64,000 bases of DNA from Pantoea deleyi (GCF_022647325.1 NZ_CP071405.1:2852001-2916000), one strand, 5' to 3'. Shown: positions 18,110 to 29,410, counted from the first letter of the stretch. A program made the numbers and translations. The notes: generated from the letters alone by a model not told the origin.

Positions 18110-18145
18110 CCCCTTTCCTCACCAGAGAGATCTTTAAAAACCGCC

Positions 18146-19027
18146 ATGAGCGACGACCATTCTCAAAACAGCGATGCACCCAGTAGTAAAAAGGGATTTT
18201 TTTCCCTGTTAATCAACCAGCTTTTTCACGGTGAACCGAAGAACCGTGACGAGCTACTGGAGCTGATCCGCGACTCCAATCACAAAGAGCTGATTGACCA
18301 GGACACCCGCGACATGCTCGAAGGGGTACTGGATATTGCGGAGCAGCGTGTGCGTGACATCATGATCCCGCGCTCGCAGATGATCACCCTGAAACGCAAT
18401 CAGAACCTCGAAGAGTGCCTGGACGTCATCATCGACTCCGCCCACTCCCGCTTCCCGGTGATCAGCGAAGACAAAGATCATGTGGAAGGCATTCTGATGG
18501 CGAAAGATCTGCTGCCGTTTATGAGCAGCGAGTCTGAGCCTTTCAGCATCGAAAAAGTGCTGCGTCCCGCCGTCGTGGTGCCGGAAAGTAAGCGTGTCGA
18601 TCGGATGCTGAAAGAGTTTCGTTCGCAGCGCTACCATATGGCGATCGTGATTGATGAGTTTGGCGGCGTCTCCGGTCTGGTGACGATTGAAGATATCCTG
18701 GAGCTGATCGTCGGCGAGATCGAAGATGAGTATGACGATGAAGAAGATCGCGATATCCGTCAGCTCAACCGCCACACCTTCACGGTACGTGCCCTGACCG
18801 CCATTGAAGATTTCAATGAGGTGTTCGGCACCCAGTTCAGTGATGATGAGGTCGACACCATTGGTGGTCTGGTCATGCAGGGCTTCGGCCATCTGCCCGC
18901 CCGCGGTGAAAGCATCGAGATCGAGGGTTACCAGTTCAAGGTGGCGATGGCGGACAGCCGTCGTATCATCCAGGTTCACGTGACTATTCCGGAAAATTCG
19001 CCACAACCTCAACTGGAAGACGAATAA
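18146..19027 (+). CDS. corC: CNNM-associated CBS domain protein CorC (YbeX)
   Basis: CorC/YbeX is a cytosolic protein named for a role in magnesium and cobalt efflux. It has also been linked to ribosome metabolism with its neighbours. The 293 residues contain paired CBS domains (about 65-190, beginning [11 protein letters not shown]) and a C-terminal CorC/HlyC transporter-associated domain (about 205-285), which includes [22 protein letters not shown]. No membrane spans are visible, so it lacks the DUF21 membrane part of full CNNM proteins. lnt begins 4 bases after its stop. Confidence 0.97.
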   Translation: MSDDHSQNSDAPSSKKGFFSLLINQLFHGEPKNRDELLELIRDSNHKELIDQDTRDMLEGVLDIAEQRVRDIMIPRSQMITLKRNQNLEECLDVIIDSAHSRFPVISEDKDHVEGILMAKDLLPFMSSESEPFSIEKVLRPAVVVPESKRVDRMLKEFRSQRYHMAIVIDEFGGVSGLVTIEDILELIVGEIEDEYDDEEDRDIRQLNRHTFTVRALTAIEDFNEVFGTQFSDDEVDTIGGLVMQGFGHLPARGESIEIEGYQFKVAMADSRRIIQVHVTIPENSPQPQLEDE

Positions 19028-19031
19028 GTCT

Positions 19032-20555
19032 ATGGCTTTAGCCTCACTCTACCCGCGTCAGCGGGTTCGCCTGCTGCTGGCTTTATTAACGGGTGCCGCA
19101 GGCACCCTTGCCTTCTCCCCCTACGATTTCTGGCCCGCCGCCCTGCTTTCGCTGTGCGGTTTACAATTGCTTACCCTGAACCGCTCCAGCCCGCAGGCCA
19201 GCGCCATCGGCTTTTTCTGGGGCGTGGGACTGTTCGGCAGCGGCATCAACTGGGTCTACGTCAGTGTCGCCACCTTCGGCGGCATGCCCGGACCGGTTAA
19301 CGTCTTTATCGTGGCGCTGCTGGCGGCTTATCTGGCGGTCTATCCGGCGCTGTTTGCCGGCATCCTGAACCGTCTGTGGCCGCGCACGACGCTGTGGCGT
19401 CTGGCGCTGGCGGCACCGGCGCTGTGGCAGATCACTGAGTTTCTGCGCGGCTGGGTGCTGACCGGCTTTCCGTGGCTGCAGTTTGGTTACAGCCAGATCG
19501 ATGGCCCGCTGAAAGGCCTTGCGCCGCTGGCGGGTGTAGAGACCCTGACGTTTCTGCTGATGGTGGTTGCGGGCCTGCTGGCGTATGCCCTGCAGCAGCG
19601 CAACGTCAGAAGTCTGGTTGCCGCCCTGCTGCTGCTGGCGCTGCCGTGGCCGTTACGCTACATCCAGTGGGTTCAGCCGATCCCCGGCCGTACCGTCGAG
19701 GTGGCGCTGGTCCAGGGCAATATCCCGCAGTCGATGAAGTGGGACCCGCAGCAGCTGCTCAATACCCTGCGGATCTACACCGGTCTGAGCCAGCCGCTGA
19801 TCGGTAAAGCGCCGATGATCATCTGGCCGGAATCGGCGATTACCGATCTGGAGAGCAATCAGCAGCCGTTTCTGCGTTCGCTGGATGATGAACTGCGCGC
19901 GGGCGGCAGTTCGCTGGTCACGGGTATCGTTGATTCCCGGCTGGAGCAGAACCGCTACCACGATTACAACACCGTTATCGTGCTGGGCGGCAAGACGCCT
20001 TACAACTACTTCAGCGATAACCGTTACCAGAAGAACCATCTGGTGCCGTTTGGCGAATTTGTGCCGCTGGCCGACCTGCTGCGGCCGCTGGCCCCGTTCT
20101 TTGATCTGCCGATGTCAGCCTTCAGCCGGGGTAACTACCTCCAGCCGCAGCTTCGCGTCGCGGGTTATAACCTGACCAGCGCCATCTGTTATGAGATCGT
20201 GCTGGGTGAGCAGGTCCGGGCCAACTTCCGGCCCGACACCAGTTTCCTGCTGACCGTCTCAAACGATGCCTGGTTTGGCCACTCGATCGGCCCCTGGCAG
20301 CACTATCAGATGGCGAGAATGCGGGCGCTGGAACTGGGTCGTCCGCTGTTGCGCAGCACCAACAATGGCGTGACGGCGGTGGTGAATGCCCAGGGCGACA
20401 CCGAGGCGATGCTGCCCCAGTTCACCCGCGACGTGCTGACCAGTAAAGTTACGCCAACCGAGGGGATTACCCCTTATGCGCGCGCGGGCCTCTGGCCGGT
20501 GTGGTCACTGACGCTGCTGGCGGCGCTGGTTGCCCTGCTGCGCCGGCGGCGCTAA
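19032..20555 (+). CDS. lnt: Apolipoprotein N-acyltransferase
   Basis: Lnt is an inner-membrane enzyme that adds the third acyl chain to the N-terminal cysteine of lipoproteins, needed for release by the Lol system. The first 210 residues or so form hydrophobic spans. A periplasmic nitrilase domain follows, with catalytic E267 (WPESAIT), K334 ([10 protein letters not shown]) and C386 (SAICYE). A last span lies near the C-terminus. The 507 residues match the family. It ends the miaB-lnt set. Likely clients here include LptE, RlpA and the lipoprotein at 58407. Confidence 0.98.
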   Translation: MALASLYPRQRVRLLLALLTGAAGTLAFSPYDFWPAALLSLCGLQLLTLNRSSPQASAIGFFWGVGLFGSGINWVYVSVATFGGMPGPVNVFIVALLAAYLAVYPALFAGILNRLWPRTTLWRLALAAPALWQITEFLRGWVLTGFPWLQFGYSQIDGPLKGLAPLAGVETLTFLLMVVAGLLAYALQQRNVRSLVAALLLLALPWPLRYIQWVQPIPGRTVEVALVQGNIPQSMKWDPQQLLNTLRIYTGLSQPLIGKAPMIIWPESAITDLESNQQPFLRSLDDELRAGGSSLVTGIVDSRLEQNRYHDYNTVIVLGGKTPYNYFSDNRYQKNHLVPFGEFVPLADLLRPLAPFFDLPMSAFSRGNYLQPQLRVAGYNLTSAICYEIVLGEQVRANFRPDTSFLLTVSNDAWFGHSIGPWQHYQMARMRALELGRPLLRSTNNGVTAVVNAQGDTEAMLPQFTRDVLTSKVTPTEGITPYARAGLWPVWSLTLLAALVALLRRRR

Positions 20556-20570
20556 CCGCTCATCCGCGGG

Positions 20571-20593
20571 GCCGGCTGTGCGATGCAGCCGGC
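20571..20593 (+). terminator. GC-rich hairpin after lnt
   Basis: GCCGGCTG / CAGCCGGC form a perfect 8-bp stem with a 7-base loop 16 bases past the lnt stop. No T tract follows. With the next hairpin it probably ends the operon. Confidence 0.5.
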
Positions 20594-20619
20594 GCTTTAC
20601 ACTCAGACACTGCTTTTTG

Positions 20620-20647
20620 CATTCCGCGCCTGCTGTGGCGCGGAATG
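20620..20647. terminator. Second hairpin downstream of lnt
   Basis: CATTCCGCGCC (20620-20630) pairs perfectly over 11 bp with GGCGCGGAATG (20637-20647), followed by GCTTCTCTTC. The rest of the 20556-21109 gap holds no gene. It contains an A/T-rich stretch near 20940-20965 and the gltI leader. Confidence 0.5.
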
Positions 20648-21047
20648 GCTTCTCTTCTGCCCGCACGTCTGACAGCCCTGTTACTGCCCGATGCGTGCCG
20701 CGCTTACCGACCCGCCACTTTTCCTGATTTCCCGATATTTCCTTCTCCTCCGGCCGCAGACGCTGCTGCCTTTCACCGGCTGCACCGCTTTCTGGCACGA
20801 TGATTGCTAAATATTTCACTGTTATTTGCTAACGGGCGGATTGCTGGCGCTGACGCCTGAGCGGTTGCACCAAAACAGTCACTTCTGCTGCACCGTTTGC
20901 GCGCAGCGTGAAAAAACTGCCTTTTTTTGGTGCGTATCACCTCGCAAAAAAGAAACTTTTTTGTTTCATTGCGTTAACAATCCGTTATGTTAATCACTCA
21001 TCTGCGGCGACGAAAACCGCAGTATGAGCAGAAGCGCAGCAAAACAG

Positions 21048-21058
21048 ACACAACATCA
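21048..21058 (+). promoter_or_regulatory. C/A-rich GcvB-type target in the gltI leader
   Basis: ACACAACATCA lies 51 bases before the gltI start. It is complementary to the G/U-rich R1 region of the small RNA GcvB as I recall it (TGATGTTGTGT). In Salmonella and E. coli, gltI is a known GcvB target through such a C/A-rich leader element. GcvB itself is not in the window. Confidence 0.6.
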
Positions 21059-21109
21059 TAATCAGCGCAGGTTATAACCTGTGCCTTTTCCATACTAAGG
21101 AGTTGGAAC

Positions 21110-22006
21110 ATGCAACTACGCAAAGTGGCATTATCTCTTCTGCTGATCGGCGCAGCGGCGGGAGCGGCCCAGGCGGAAGATCTCAGCGGCACTCTGAAGA
21201 AGATCAATGACAATGGCGTCATTGTGGTCGGGCATCGCGAATCATCAGTTCCCTTCTCTTATTATGACAACCAGCAAAAAGTCGTGGGTTATTCGCAGGC
21301 TTACTCCAACGCTATCGTGGACGCGATCAAAGCGAAGCTGAACAAGCCTGACCTGCAGGTCAAAATGATCCCGATCACCTCACAAAACCGTATCCCGCTG
21401 CTGCAAAACGGCACCTACGATTATGAGTGTGGATCGACCACGAATAACCTTGAGCGCCAGAAACAGGCCGCGTTCTCAGACACCATCTTCGTCATCGGCA
21501 CCCGTCTGCTGGTTAAGAAAGGTGGCCCGATCAAGGATTTCGCCGACCTGAAAGGCAAGACCGTGGTCGTGACGTCCGGCACCACCTCTGAAGTGCTGCT
21601 GCACAAACTGAACGACGAGCAGAAAATGGATATGCGCATTATCAGCGCAAAAGATCACGGTGACTCTTTCCGTACGCTGGAAACCGGTCGTGCCGTGGCC
21701 TTTATGATGGATGATGCCCTGCTGGCTGGCGAACGCGCCAAAGCCAAAAAACCGGACAACTGGGAGATCTTAGGCACGCCACAGTCGAAAGAAGCTTACG
21801 GCTGTATGCTGCGCAAAGACGATCCGCAGTTCAAAGCCCTGGTGGATGAAACCATCGCGAAAGCCCAGACCTCCGGTCAGGCTGAAAAATGGTTCGATAC
21901 CTGGTTCAAGCAGCCGATTCCACCGAAAAACCTGAACATGAACTTTGAACTGTCTGACGACATGAAAGCCCTGTTCAAAACGCCGAACGACAAGGCACTG
22001 AATTAA
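21110..22006 (+). CDS. gltI: Glutamate/aspartate ABC transporter, periplasmic binding protein
   Basis: GltI captures glutamate and aspartate in the periplasm and delivers them to GltJK. The 298-residue protein begins with a classical signal peptide (about 1-22, cleavage after AQA). A family 3 solute-binding fold follows, with GVIVVGHRESSVPFSYYD and the C-terminal IPPKNLNMNFELSD. The start has a strong AAGGAGTTGG ribosome binding site. It is set apart from gltJKL by a 272-bp region with a strong terminator, which favours high expression of the binding protein over the membrane parts. Confidence 0.98.
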   Translation: MQLRKVALSLLLIGAAAGAAQAEDLSGTLKKINDNGVIVVGHRESSVPFSYYDNQQKVVGYSQAYSNAIVDAIKAKLNKPDLQVKMIPITSQNRIPLLQNGTYDYECGSTTNNLERQKQAAFSDTIFVIGTRLLVKKGGPIKDFADLKGKTVVVTSGTTSEVLLHKLNDEQKMDMRIISAKDHGDSFRTLETGRAVAFMMDDALLAGERAKAKKPDNWEILGTPQSKEAYGCMLRKDDPQFKALVDETIAKAQTSGQAEKWFDTWFKQPIPPKNLNMNFELSDDMKALFKTPNDKALN

Positions 22007-22104
22007 CAAAAAAAATACCCAATGAATTTCAGATTGCCTTAAGGCAGGCGCATCACTCCCGTCGCGTGACCCAGGTCAGGGCGGCGGATACGTGCACCGG
22101 GCCA

Positions 22105-22266
22105 GACGCAGCCTGAAAGACAACGGGTATAACAAGGGCGGCCTGGCTGCCCTCTCGATTGCTGAAACCGCGGCATGGACAGACAGACTGATTCGGGTCG
22201 TTCCCCTGAATCAGGCAATAAAACGCCGTTCATCAATCTTCAGGGTAGCTTAGCTACCCTTTTTTT
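22105..22266 (+). ncRNA. sroC: SroC-like sRNA region between gltI and gltJ
   Basis: In E. coli and Salmonella the gltI-gltJ gap yields SroC, an RNA of about 160 nt cut from the gltI readthrough mRNA that binds and destabilises GcvB. Here the gap is the same size, ends in a strong intrinsic terminator 12 bases before gltJ, and has C/A-rich stretches (for instance AAAGACAACGGGTATAACAA near 22117-22136) suited to GcvB pairing. The 5' end given is an estimate from the known length; only the 3' end is fixed by sequence. Confidence 0.55.
22242..22266 (+). terminator. Strong terminator upstream of gltJ
   Basis: The stem AGGGTAGC / GCTACCCT has a 3-base loop and is followed by a 7-T run. It partly ends gltI transcription and would form the 3' end of the SroC-like RNA. 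gltJ must be reached by readthrough. Confidence 0.92.
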
Positions 22267-22278
22267 CCGGAGCTCGTT

Positions 22279-23019
22279 ATGGGTATCGATTGGAACTGGG
22301 GCATTTTCCTCGAACAGGCCCCGTTCGGTAATACGACCTACCTTGGCTGGCTGTGGTCCGGTTTTCAGGTGACTATTGCGGTCTCCTGCTGTGCCTGGAT
22401 TATCGCCTTCTGCGTAGGTTCATTTTTCGGCATTCTGCGCACGGTGCCGAATCGCCTGCTTTCCACCCTTGGCACCTGCTATGTGGAACTGTTTCGTAAC
22501 ATCCCGCTGATCGTCCAGTTCTTCTTCTGGTATCTGGTCGCACCCGAACTGGTGGGCGAAAAGCTGGGCATGTGGTTTAAGTCTGAGCTGGACCCGAATA
22601 TTCAGTTCTTCCTCTCCTCGATGATCTGTCTGGGTCTGTTTACCGCCGCCCGCGTCTGCGAGCAGGTACGCGCCGCCATTCAGTCACTGCCGACGGGACA
22701 GAAGAATGCGGGGCTGGCGATGGGCTTAACCCTGCCACAGACCTATCGCTATGTGCTGCTGCCGAATGCCTATCGCGTGATTGTGCCGCCGATGACATCG
22801 GAGATGCTCAACCTGGTGAAAAACTCCGCGATCGCCTCCACCATCGGTCTGGTCGATATGGCGGCGCAGGCGGGCAAACTGCTCGACTACTCTGCGCACG
22901 CCTATGAATCCTTTACTGCCATTACGCTGGCCTATATCGCCATCAACCTGGTGATTATGTTCTTGATGAGTCTGGTCGAACGCAAAGTCCGGCTGCCAGG
23001 CAATGCGGGAGGCAAGTAA
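22279..23019 (+). CDS. gltJ: Glutamate/aspartate ABC transporter permease GltJ
   Basis: GltJ is one of two inner-membrane permease subunits of the glutamate/aspartate importer. The 246-residue polar amino acid permease has about five hydrophobic spans and the EAA-type cytoplasmic loop ([23 protein letters not shown]) that contacts the ATPase GltL. The start ATG follows CCGGAGCTCGTT. It overlaps gltK by one base (TAATG), so the two permeases are coupled. Confidence 0.97.
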   Translation: MGIDWNWGIFLEQAPFGNTTYLGWLWSGFQVTIAVSCCAWIIAFCVGSFFGILRTVPNRLLSTLGTCYVELFRNIPLIVQFFFWYLVAPELVGEKLGMWFKSELDPNIQFFLSSMICLGLFTAARVCEQVRAAIQSLPTGQKNAGLAMGLTLPQTYRYVLLPNAYRVIVPPMTSEMLNLVKNSAIASTIGLVDMAAQAGKLLDYSAHAYESFTAITLAYIAINLVIMFLMSLVERKVRLPGNAGGK

Positions 23020-23696
23020 TGTACGAGTTTGACTGGAGTTCCATTGTACCCAGCATGCCCTATCTGCTTAACGGCCTGGTGATCACCTTTAAGATCACCC
23101 TGACCGCCGTGGTGTTCGGCATTCTGTGGGGCACCCTGCTGGCGGTGATGCGTCTGTCGAGCATTAAGCCCGTCAGCTGGTTCGCTAAAATTTATGTCAA
23201 CCTGTTCCGCTCGGTGCCGCTGGTCATGGTGCTGCTGTGGTTCTATCTGGTGGTGCCGAGCTTCCTGCAGCAGGTGCTGGGGCTGTCGCCAAAGACCGAT
23301 ATCCGCCTGATTTCCGCCATGGTCGCCTTCTCGCTGTTTGAAGCGGCCTACTACTCGGAGATTATCCGTGCGGGCATCATCAGTATCTCGCGCGGTCAGG
23401 GCAACGCGGCGCTGGCGCTGGGCATGACCCCCTGGCAGTCGATGCGGCTGATCATTCTGCCGCAGGCGTTCCGCGCCATGGTTCCGCTGTTACTGACTCA
23501 GGGTATCGTGCTGTTCCAGGATACCTCGCTGGTCTATGTCTTAAGCCTGGCGGACTTCTTCCGCACCGCGTCCACCATCGGTGAGCGCGACGGAACCCAG
23601 GTTGAAATGGTTCTGTTTGCAGGTCTGGTCTACTTCGTTATCAGCCTGAGCGCCTCGTTGCTGGTCAGCTATCTCAAAAGAAAAAGGACGGTTTAA
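23019..23696 (+). CDS. gltK: Glutamate/aspartate ABC transporter permease GltK
   Basis: GltK is the second permease subunit of the importer. The 225-residue protein has about five spans and the EAA loop [24 protein letters not shown]. It overlaps gltJ by one base, and gltL starts directly after its stop, so gltJKL is tightly coupled. Confidence 0.97.
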   Translation: MYEFDWSSIVPSMPYLLNGLVITFKITLTAVVFGILWGTLLAVMRLSSIKPVSWFAKIYVNLFRSVPLVMVLLWFYLVVPSFLQQVLGLSPKTDIRLISAMVAFSLFEAAYYSEIIRAGIISISRGQGNAALALGMTPWQSMRLIILPQAFRAMVPLLLTQGIVLFQDTSLVYVLSLADFFRTASTIGERDGTQVEMVLFAGLVYFVISLSASLLVSYLKRKRTV

Positions 23697-24422
23697 ATGA
23701 TTAGCCTGAAAAACGTTTCTAAGTGGTATGGTCACTTTCAGGTGCTGACCGACTGCTCAACCGATGTCAAAACCGGTGAAGTGGTGGTGGTGTGCGGACC
23801 GTCCGGTTCCGGTAAATCGACGCTGATTAAAACGGTGAACGGCCTTGAGCCGATTCAGCAGGGTGTGATCGCCGTCAACGGCACCGAGGTGAACAACAAA
23901 AAAACCAATCTGGCGCAGCTTCGCAGCCAGGTTGGCATGGTTTTCCAGCACTTCGAGCTGTTCCCGCATCTGAGCATCATCAATAACCTGGTGCTGGCGC
24001 AGGTAAAAGTGCTGAAGCGCGACAAGGCGGCGGCCCGCGAAAAAGGGCTGAAACTGCTGAAGCGCGTGGGTCTGGCGGCGCATGCGGAGAAGTTCCCCGG
24101 CCAGCTTTCCGGTGGTCAGCAGCAGCGCGTGGCGATTGCGCGGGCGCTCTGCATGGATCCCATCGCGATGCTGTTTGATGAGCCGACTTCGGCGCTGGAC
24201 CCGGAGATGATCAACGAAGTGCTGGATGTCATGGTTGAGCTGGCCCAGGAGGGCATGACGATGATGGTGGTAACGCATGAGATGGGCTTTGCCCGCAAAG
24301 TGGCTAACCGCGTCATTTTCATGGATGAGGGGAAAATTATCGAAGACACCAACAAGGATGACTTCTTTAATAACCCGCAGTCTGACCGCGCGAAAGAGTT
24401 CCTCGCTAAAATCCTGCACTAA
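23697..24422 (+). CDS. gltL: Glutamate/aspartate ABC transporter ATPase GltL
   Basis: GltL is the cytoplasmic ATPase that powers GltIJK. The 241-residue protein has Walker [10 protein letters not shown] at about 39-47, the Q-loop in [12 protein letters not shown], the ABC signature LSGGQQQR near 139-146, Walker [12 protein letters not shown] and the H-loop VTHEM. The ATG abuts the gltK TAA. A hairpin follows, and ybeL lies convergent. The E. coli genes between gltL and ybeL (rihA, hscC and others) are missing. Confidence 0.98.
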   Translation: MISLKNVSKWYGHFQVLTDCSTDVKTGEVVVVCGPSGSGKSTLIKTVNGLEPIQQGVIAVNGTEVNNKKTNLAQLRSQVGMVFQHFELFPHLSIINNLVLAQVKVLKRDKAAAREKGLKLLKRVGLAAHAEKFPGQLSGGQQQRVAIARALCMDPIAMLFDEPTSALDPEMINEVLDVMVELAQEGMTMMVVTHEMGFARKVANRVIFMDEGKIIEDTNKDDFFNNPQSDRAKEFLAKILH

Positions 24423-24434
24423 TCTGCGTAACCG

Positions 24435-24463
24435 GCGGGTCACACAGCGTGACCCGCTTCCTT
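24435..24463. terminator. Terminator between gltL and ybeL
   Basis: GCGGGTCAC / GTGACCCGC form a 9-bp stem followed by TTCCTTTC, between two convergent genes. Confidence 0.7.
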
Positions 24464-24480
24464 TCATTCACGCAATCCTG

Positions 24481-24963
24481 TCAGGGCTCAAATGGCTGAC
24501 GCTGGAACTGATCGTGGCCGCACTCCGGGCAGCGCGACAGGGTTTCAGGCGTGTAAATAGCGCGGGTAAACTGACACTTTTCACACACCAGATTGCCCAG
24601 CCCTACCACTTCTCCGCTCTGATACACCCCGTGGTGATGCAGATCCTGAAAGACCTCGCGCCACTCCAGCTGACTTTTATCGGTGATATCCGCCAGCTCT
24701 TTCCAGACACTCTCGCGGATAATGCGCATAAACAGCGAATCCGCCAGCGGCTCTTCGACATCGGTATAACTGCGTGCAAACTCCCCCAGATCGCGGCGTA
24801 CGGAACTCAGCGCCTGATCAATCTCCGCTTCCGTTAACGTTTCGCGCGCCATCAGCTGCTGTCGCCGTCCGGCAATCAGTTCATCAAGGTTACGATCGCC
24901 CTGACGAAGACGCTCGGTCAACACGGCTAACGACTCGCGATATTCCTGAGCCACTTTATTCAT
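24481..24963 (-). CDS. ybeL: Zinc-ribbon protein YbeL (DUF1451)
   Basis: YbeL is a conserved enterobacterial protein of unknown function. The 160 residues are mostly charged helices (about 1-110, coiled-coil-like). A C-terminal zinc ribbon follows, with paired cysteines CEKC (near 127) and CPEC (near 147). The start ATG at 24963 has a clear AAGGAG ribosome binding site. It is transcribed alone, divergent from leuS. The YgiM/YbeL group is cytoplasmic, and no ligand beyond zinc can be inferred. Confidence 0.95.
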   Translation of the reverse strand: MNKVAQEYRESLAVLTERLRQGDRNLDELIAGRRQQLMARETLTEAEIDQALSSVRRDLGEFARSYTDVEEPLADSLFMRIIRESVWKELADITDKSQLEWREVFQDLHHHGVYQSGEVVGLGNLVCEKCQFTRAIYTPETLSRCPECGHDQFQRQPFEP

Positions 24964-25185
24964 TTTATTCTCCTTTATGCAGACCCTCGCTGAAGTAAGT
25001 TTAGTCGCAATGTGGCTGTTGCCGTGTCGTCTGTACAGTGAATTACAAAAGAGTGAGAGCGCTGACGCTTTCCGCAGAAATCGTCGCCGCCAAAGTGGGA
25101 AGTGTTGTTGAGATGCGGCCTTATGGGTATGCTATGCGGATCTTAGAGCCAGAAAAATGTTATTCACAAAGGACCACAGGCAGCC

Positions 25186-27768
25186 ATGCAAGAGCAATAC
25201 CGCCCGGAAGAGATTGAATCCCGTGTGCAGCAGCACTGGGATGAAAACGAAACGTTTAAAGTGACTGAGCAGGAAGGGAAAGAGAAGTACTACTGCCTCT
25301 CCATGCTGCCCTATCCTTCTGGCCGCCTGCACATGGGCCACGTTCGTAACTACACCATCGGCGACGTAATCGCGCGTTATCAGCGCATGCTCGGCAAAAA
25401 CGTCCTCCAGCCTATCGGCTGGGATGCTTTCGGCCTGCCTGCAGAGGGCGCGGCGGTTAAAAATAACACTGCTCCGGCTCCGTGGACCTACGACAACATC
25501 GCCTATATGAAGAACCAGCTCAAGCTGCTGGGCTTTGGCTATGACTGGAATCGTGAACTCGCGACCTGCCAGCCAGAATACTATCGCTGGGAACAGTGGT
25601 TCTTTGCCAGACTGTATGAAAAAGGCCTGGTTTATAAAAAGACCTCCGCCGTGAACTGGTGCCCGAACGATCAGACGGTGCTGGCGAACGAGCAGGTCAT
25701 CGATGGCTGCTGCTGGCGCTGCGACAGCAAAGTTGAGCGCAAAGAGATCCCGCAGTGGTTTATCAAAATCACCGATTACGCGGAAGAGCTGCTGAACGAT
25801 CTGGATACGCTGGAAGAGTGGCCTGAACAGGTCAAAACCATGCAGCGTAACTGGATCGGCCGCTCCGAAGGCGTTGAGATCACCTTCGACGTCACCAACA
25901 GCGAAGAGCAGGTCACCGTCTACACCACCCGTCCGGACACCTTTATCGGTGCGACCTATGTGGCCGTGGCTGCCGGTCATCCGCTGGCTACCCAGGCGTC
26001 GGTGAACAACCCTGCGCTGGCTGACTTTATCGCTGAATGCCGCAATACCAAAGTGGCCGAAGCCGATATGGCCACCATGGAGAAGAAAGGCATGGCGACC
26101 GGTCTGGCGGTGACGCATCCGCTGACCGGCGAACAGCTCCCGGTCTGGGTGGCTAACTTTGTGCTGATGGAATATGGCACCGGCGCCGTGATGGCCGTTC
26201 CGGCGCACGACCAGCGCGACTGGGAGTTCGCCACCAAATATGATCTGCCGATTAAGCCGGTCGTCCTCAATCTGGATGGCTCTATCCCTGACGTCAGCGC
26301 CGCGGCGATGACCGACAAAGGTGCGCTGTTCAACTCCGGTGAATTCAACGGACTGGATCACGCGGCAGGTTTCAACGCCATTGCGGACTCGCTGGCCGCC
26401 AAAGGCGTGGGCGTACGCAAAGTTAACTATCGCCTGCGCGACTGGGGTGTCTCCCGTCAGCGCTACTGGGGTGCTCCTATCCCGATGGTGACGCTGGAAG
26501 ATGGCACCGTGATGCCAGCACCGGACGATCAGCTGCCGGTGATCCTGCCGGAAGATGTGGTGATGGACGGCATTACCAGCCCGATCAAAGCCGATCCGGA
26601 GTGGGCGAAGACCACGGTCAACGGTCAGCCTGCGCTGCGCGAAACTGACACCTTCGACACCTTTATGGAGTCCTCCTGGTACTACGCGCGTTATACCTGC
26701 GCCAGTTACAAAGAGGGCATGCTGGATCCGGCTGCGGCCAACTACTGGCTGCCGGTCGATCAGTATGTCGGCGGGATCGAACACGCCATCATGCACCTGA
26801 TGTACTTCCGCTTCTTCCACAAGCTGCTGCGTGACGCGGGCCTGGTGAACTCTGATGAGCCGGCTAAACGTCTGCTGTGTCAGGGCATGGTGCTGGCTGA
26901 TGCCTTCTACTACTCTGGCGCCAACGGCGAACGCAACTGGGTATCACCGGTTGACGTAGAGGTTGAGCGCGACGAGAAAGGCCGCATTGTCAAAGCGACC
27001 GACAAACAGGGCCGCGAAGTGGTGTATGCGGGCATGAGCAAAATGTCGAAGTCGAAAAACAACGGCATCGACCCGCAGCTGATGGTTGAGCGTTACGGCG
27101 CGGACACCGTGCGTCTGTTCATGATGTTCGCATCACCGGCGGATATGACGCTGGAGTGGCAGGAATCAGGCGTTGAAGGGGCGAACCGCTTCCTGAAACG
27201 TGTCTGGAAACTGATCTACGAACACACCCAGCAGGGTGCGACCGTGGCGCTGGATGTGAACAGCCTGAACGACGAGCAGAAATCGCTGCGTCGCGATCTG
27301 CACAAAACCATCGCCAAGGTGGCGGATGACATTGGTCGTCGTCAGACCTTCAACACCGCGATTGCGGCGATCATGGAGCTGATGAACAAACTGACCCGCG
27401 CGCCGCAGGAGAGCGAACAGGATCGCGCCCTGATGCAGGAAGCGCTGCTGGCGGTCGTGCGTCTGCTCTATCCGTTTACCCCACACGCCTGCTATGTTCT
27501 GTGGCAGACGCTGGGCGGTGAAGGCACCATCGACGACGCGAGCTGGCCGGTTGCGGATGAAGCCGCTATGGTTGAAGATTCACTGCTGGTCGTGGTGCAG
27601 GTGAACGGCAAAGTGCGCGGCAAGATTACCGTACCAGCCGATGCCACGCAGGAACAGGTTCAGGCACGCGCTGCCCAGGAGCATCTGGTGGCGAAGTATC
27701 TGGACGGCGTGACTATCCGTAAAGTCATTTATGTACCGGGCAAACTGCTTAACCTGGTCGTAGGTTAA
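25186..27768 (+). CDS. leuS: Leucyl-tRNA synthetase
   Basis: LeuS charges tRNA-Leu in the cytoplasm and edits misactivated amino acids. The 860 residues match E. coli length. The HIGH-type motif HMGH lies in [13 protein letters not shown] near 41-53. The CP1 editing domain occupies about 220-420, with its conserved threonine-rich patch [17 protein letters not shown] is at 619-623. A zinc-binding insertion has CPNDQT and CWRC. It heads leuS-lptE-holA-nadD. The 222-bp gap to the divergent ybeL must hold its promoter. Confidence 0.99.
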   Translation: MQEQYRPEEIESRVQQHWDENETFKVTEQEGKEKYYCLSMLPYPSGRLHMGHVRNYTIGDVIARYQRMLGKNVLQPIGWDAFGLPAEGAAVKNNTAPAPWTYDNIAYMKNQLKLLGFGYDWNRELATCQPEYYRWEQWFFARLYEKGLVYKKTSAVNWCPNDQTVLANEQVIDGCCWRCDSKVERKEIPQWFIKITDYAEELLNDLDTLEEWPEQVKTMQRNWIGRSEGVEITFDVTNSEEQVTVYTTRPDTFIGATYVAVAAGHPLATQASVNNPALADFIAECRNTKVAEADMATMEKKGMATGLAVTHPLTGEQLPVWVANFVLMEYGTGAVMAVPAHDQRDWEFATKYDLPIKPVVLNLDGSIPDVSAAAMTDKGALFNSGEFNGLDHAAGFNAIADSLAAKGVGVRKVNYRLRDWGVSRQRYWGAPIPMVTLEDGTVMPAPDDQLPVILPEDVVMDGITSPIKADPEWAKTTVNGQPALRETDTFDTFMESSWYYARYTCASYKEGMLDPAAANYWLPVDQYVGGIEHAIMHLMYFRFFHKLLRDAGLVNSDEPAKRLLCQGMVLADAFYYSGANGERNWVSPVDVEVERDEKGRIVKATDKQGREVVYAGMSKMSKSKNNGIDPQLMVERYGADTVRLFMMFASPADMTLEWQESGVEGANRFLKRVWKLIYEHTQQGATVALDVNSLNDEQKSLRRDLHKTIAKVADDIGRRQTFNTAIAAIMELMNKLTRAPQESEQDRALMQEALLAVVRLLYPFTPHACYVLWQTLGGEGTIDDASWPVADEAAMVEDSLLVVVQVNGKVRGKITVPADATQEQVQARAAQEHLVAKYLDGVTIRKVIYVPGKLLNLVVG

Positions 27769-27782
27769 GTTCAGGAGGAACT

Positions 27783-28382
27783 GTGCGACATCCGATTATC
27801 AGGCTGTTTGTCATGCTGGCGGTGGTGATCACCGCCGGCTGTGGTTTTCATCCGCGCGGCACCACGCAGGTGCCCAGCGAACTGAAGACGCTGATTGTTT
27901 CATCCGGCGATCCCTATGGTCCGCTGGCGCGCACGGTACGTCAGCAGCTGCGTATCAACAATGTCACCATTGTTGAGGACAGCAAGCAGAATCGCACCGA
28001 TATTCCGACGCTGCGTCTGGGCCCTGAGGCGCAGGGACGAAACACCGCCTCGGTCTTTATCAGCGGCACCTCTGCGGAGTACCAGATGGTCATGACCCTG
28101 ACGGCGCAGGTTCTGCTGCCGGGCAAAGGCCTCTACCCTATCAGCACCACGGTTTATCGCTCGTTCTTCGATAACCCGAACGCGGCGCTGGCGAAAGATG
28201 CCGAGCAGGATCTGATCGCGCAGGAGATGCGTCAGCGTGCTGCCGAACAGCTGGTCCGTAAGCTGCTGACGGTGCATGCCGCGCAGATGAACAGCAAAGA
28301 GACCTTACCGGCTTCCGTGATTCCGGTGCCGGGTCAGCGTTCGCAGGAAGCGCCGTCGTCCTCGGCTACCAGCCTGCAATGA
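27783..28382 (+). CDS. lptE: LPS-assembly lipoprotein LptE, GTG start
   Basis: LptE is an outer-membrane lipoprotein that plugs the LptD barrel and takes part in LPS delivery to the cell surface. The 199-residue product has a signal peptide with lipobox VITAGC, so the acylated cysteine is about residue 20. The start is GTG at 27783 after a very strong TTCAGGAGGAACT site, 14 bases past leuS. The conserved core LRLGP...[16 protein letters not shown]...[15 protein letters not shown] is clear. The C-terminus is Ser/Ala/Pro-rich and variable. It overlaps holA by four bases. Confidence 0.97.
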   Translation: MRHPIIRLFVMLAVVITAGCGFHPRGTTQVPSELKTLIVSSGDPYGPLARTVRQQLRINNVTIVEDSKQNRTDIPTLRLGPEAQGRNTASVFISGTSAEYQMVMTLTAQVLLPGKGLYPISTTVYRSFFDNPNAALAKDAEQDLIAQEMRQRAAEQLVRKLLTVHAAQMNSKETLPASVIPVPGQRSQEAPSSSATSLQ

Positions 28383-29410
28383 TCAGGATTTATCCTGAGC
28401 AACTCAGCGCGCAGCTCCGTGAGGGGCTGCGCGCCTGTTATTTGTTAGCGGGCAATGAACCGCTGCTGTTGCAGGAAAGTTCAGATGCGATCCGCAGCGC
28501 TGCCACCGCGCAGGGCTTCGAAGAGCATTTCAGTTTTACACTGGACGCCCAGACCGACTGGGAGAGCCTGTTCGTCAGCTGCCAGTCCCTGAGCCTGTTT
28601 GCCCAGCGTCAGACCATGACGCTACAGTTCCCCGATAATGGCCCCAACGCCGCGATGGCCGAGCAGCTGGTAAAGCTCGCTCAGCTGCTGCACGCCGATA
28701 TTCTGCTGATCTGCCGGATGCCAAAGCTCACCAAAGCGCAGGAGAACAGCGCCTGGTTCAAAGCGTTGTCCGCCTCCGCGGTGCTGGTGCCCTGCCAGAC
28801 GCCGGACCAGGCGCAACTGCCGCGCTGGGTCGCTAATCGCGCTAAGGCTCAGAAACTGTCGGTGGATGATGCGGCTATCCAGCTGCTGTGTTACTGCTAT
28901 GAAGGCAATCTGCTGGCACTGGCGCAGGCGCTGGAGCGGCTTTCACTGCAGTGGCCCGACGGCAAACTGACCCTGCCCCGGGTGGAAGAGGCGGTCAGCG
29001 ATGCGGCGCACTTCACGCCGTTCCACTGGGTCGATGCCCTTCTGGCGGGCAAGAGCCGTCGCGCCCTGCATATCCTGCATCAGCTGGAAAAAGAGGAGAG
29101 CGAAGTCGTGATTCTGCTGCGCACGCTGCAGCGCGATCTGCTGACGCTGCTGCATCTGCAGCGCCATCAGCATGAACAGCCGCTGCGCACGCTGATGGAT
29201 CAGCAGCGTATCTGGCAGAACCGCCGTACGCTGTTTACCGATGCCCTGCAGCGACTGGAGGGGACGCGCCTGCAACGGGCTATCCATCTGCTGAGTCAGA
29301 TTGAGATCACCCTGAAGCAGGATTATGGCCAGTCGGTCTGGCCGCAGTTACAGACCCTGACGCTGCTGCTCAGCAGCCGTGCTTTCCCGACGAGCTTCGC
29401 CCATGTCTGA
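28379..29410 (+). CDS. holA: DNA polymerase III subunit delta
   Basis: HolA is the wrench of the clamp loader; it binds the beta clamp and opens it. The 343-residue protein is the family length, with N-terminus [13 protein letters not shown] and the clamp-binding region in the first 140 residues. The AAA-like fold lacks ATP-binding motifs, as usual for delta. ATG overlaps the lptE stop (ATGA), and its 3' end overlaps nadD by 8 bases. Confidence 0.97.
   Translation: MIRIYPEQLSAQLREGLRACYLLAGNEPLLLQESSDAIRSAATAQGFEEHFSFTLDAQTDWESLFVSCQSLSLFAQRQTMTLQFPDNGPNAAMAEQLVKLAQLLHADILLICRMPKLTKAQENSAWFKALSASAVLVPCQTPDQAQLPRWVANRAKAQKLSVDDAAIQLLCYCYEGNLLALAQALERLSLQWPDGKLTLPRVEEAVSDAAHFTPFHWVDALLAGKSRRALHILHQLEKEESEVVILLRTLQRDLLTLLHLQRHQHEQPLRTLMDQQRIWQNRRTLFTDALQRLEGTRLQRAIHLLSQIEITLKQDYGQSVWPQLQTLTLLLSSRAFPTSFAHV

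Noticed and set aside
25132-26820. 562-codon minus-strand frame opposite leuS
   Set aside because: leuS is certain by motifs. The reverse frame has no start signal or recognisable domain.
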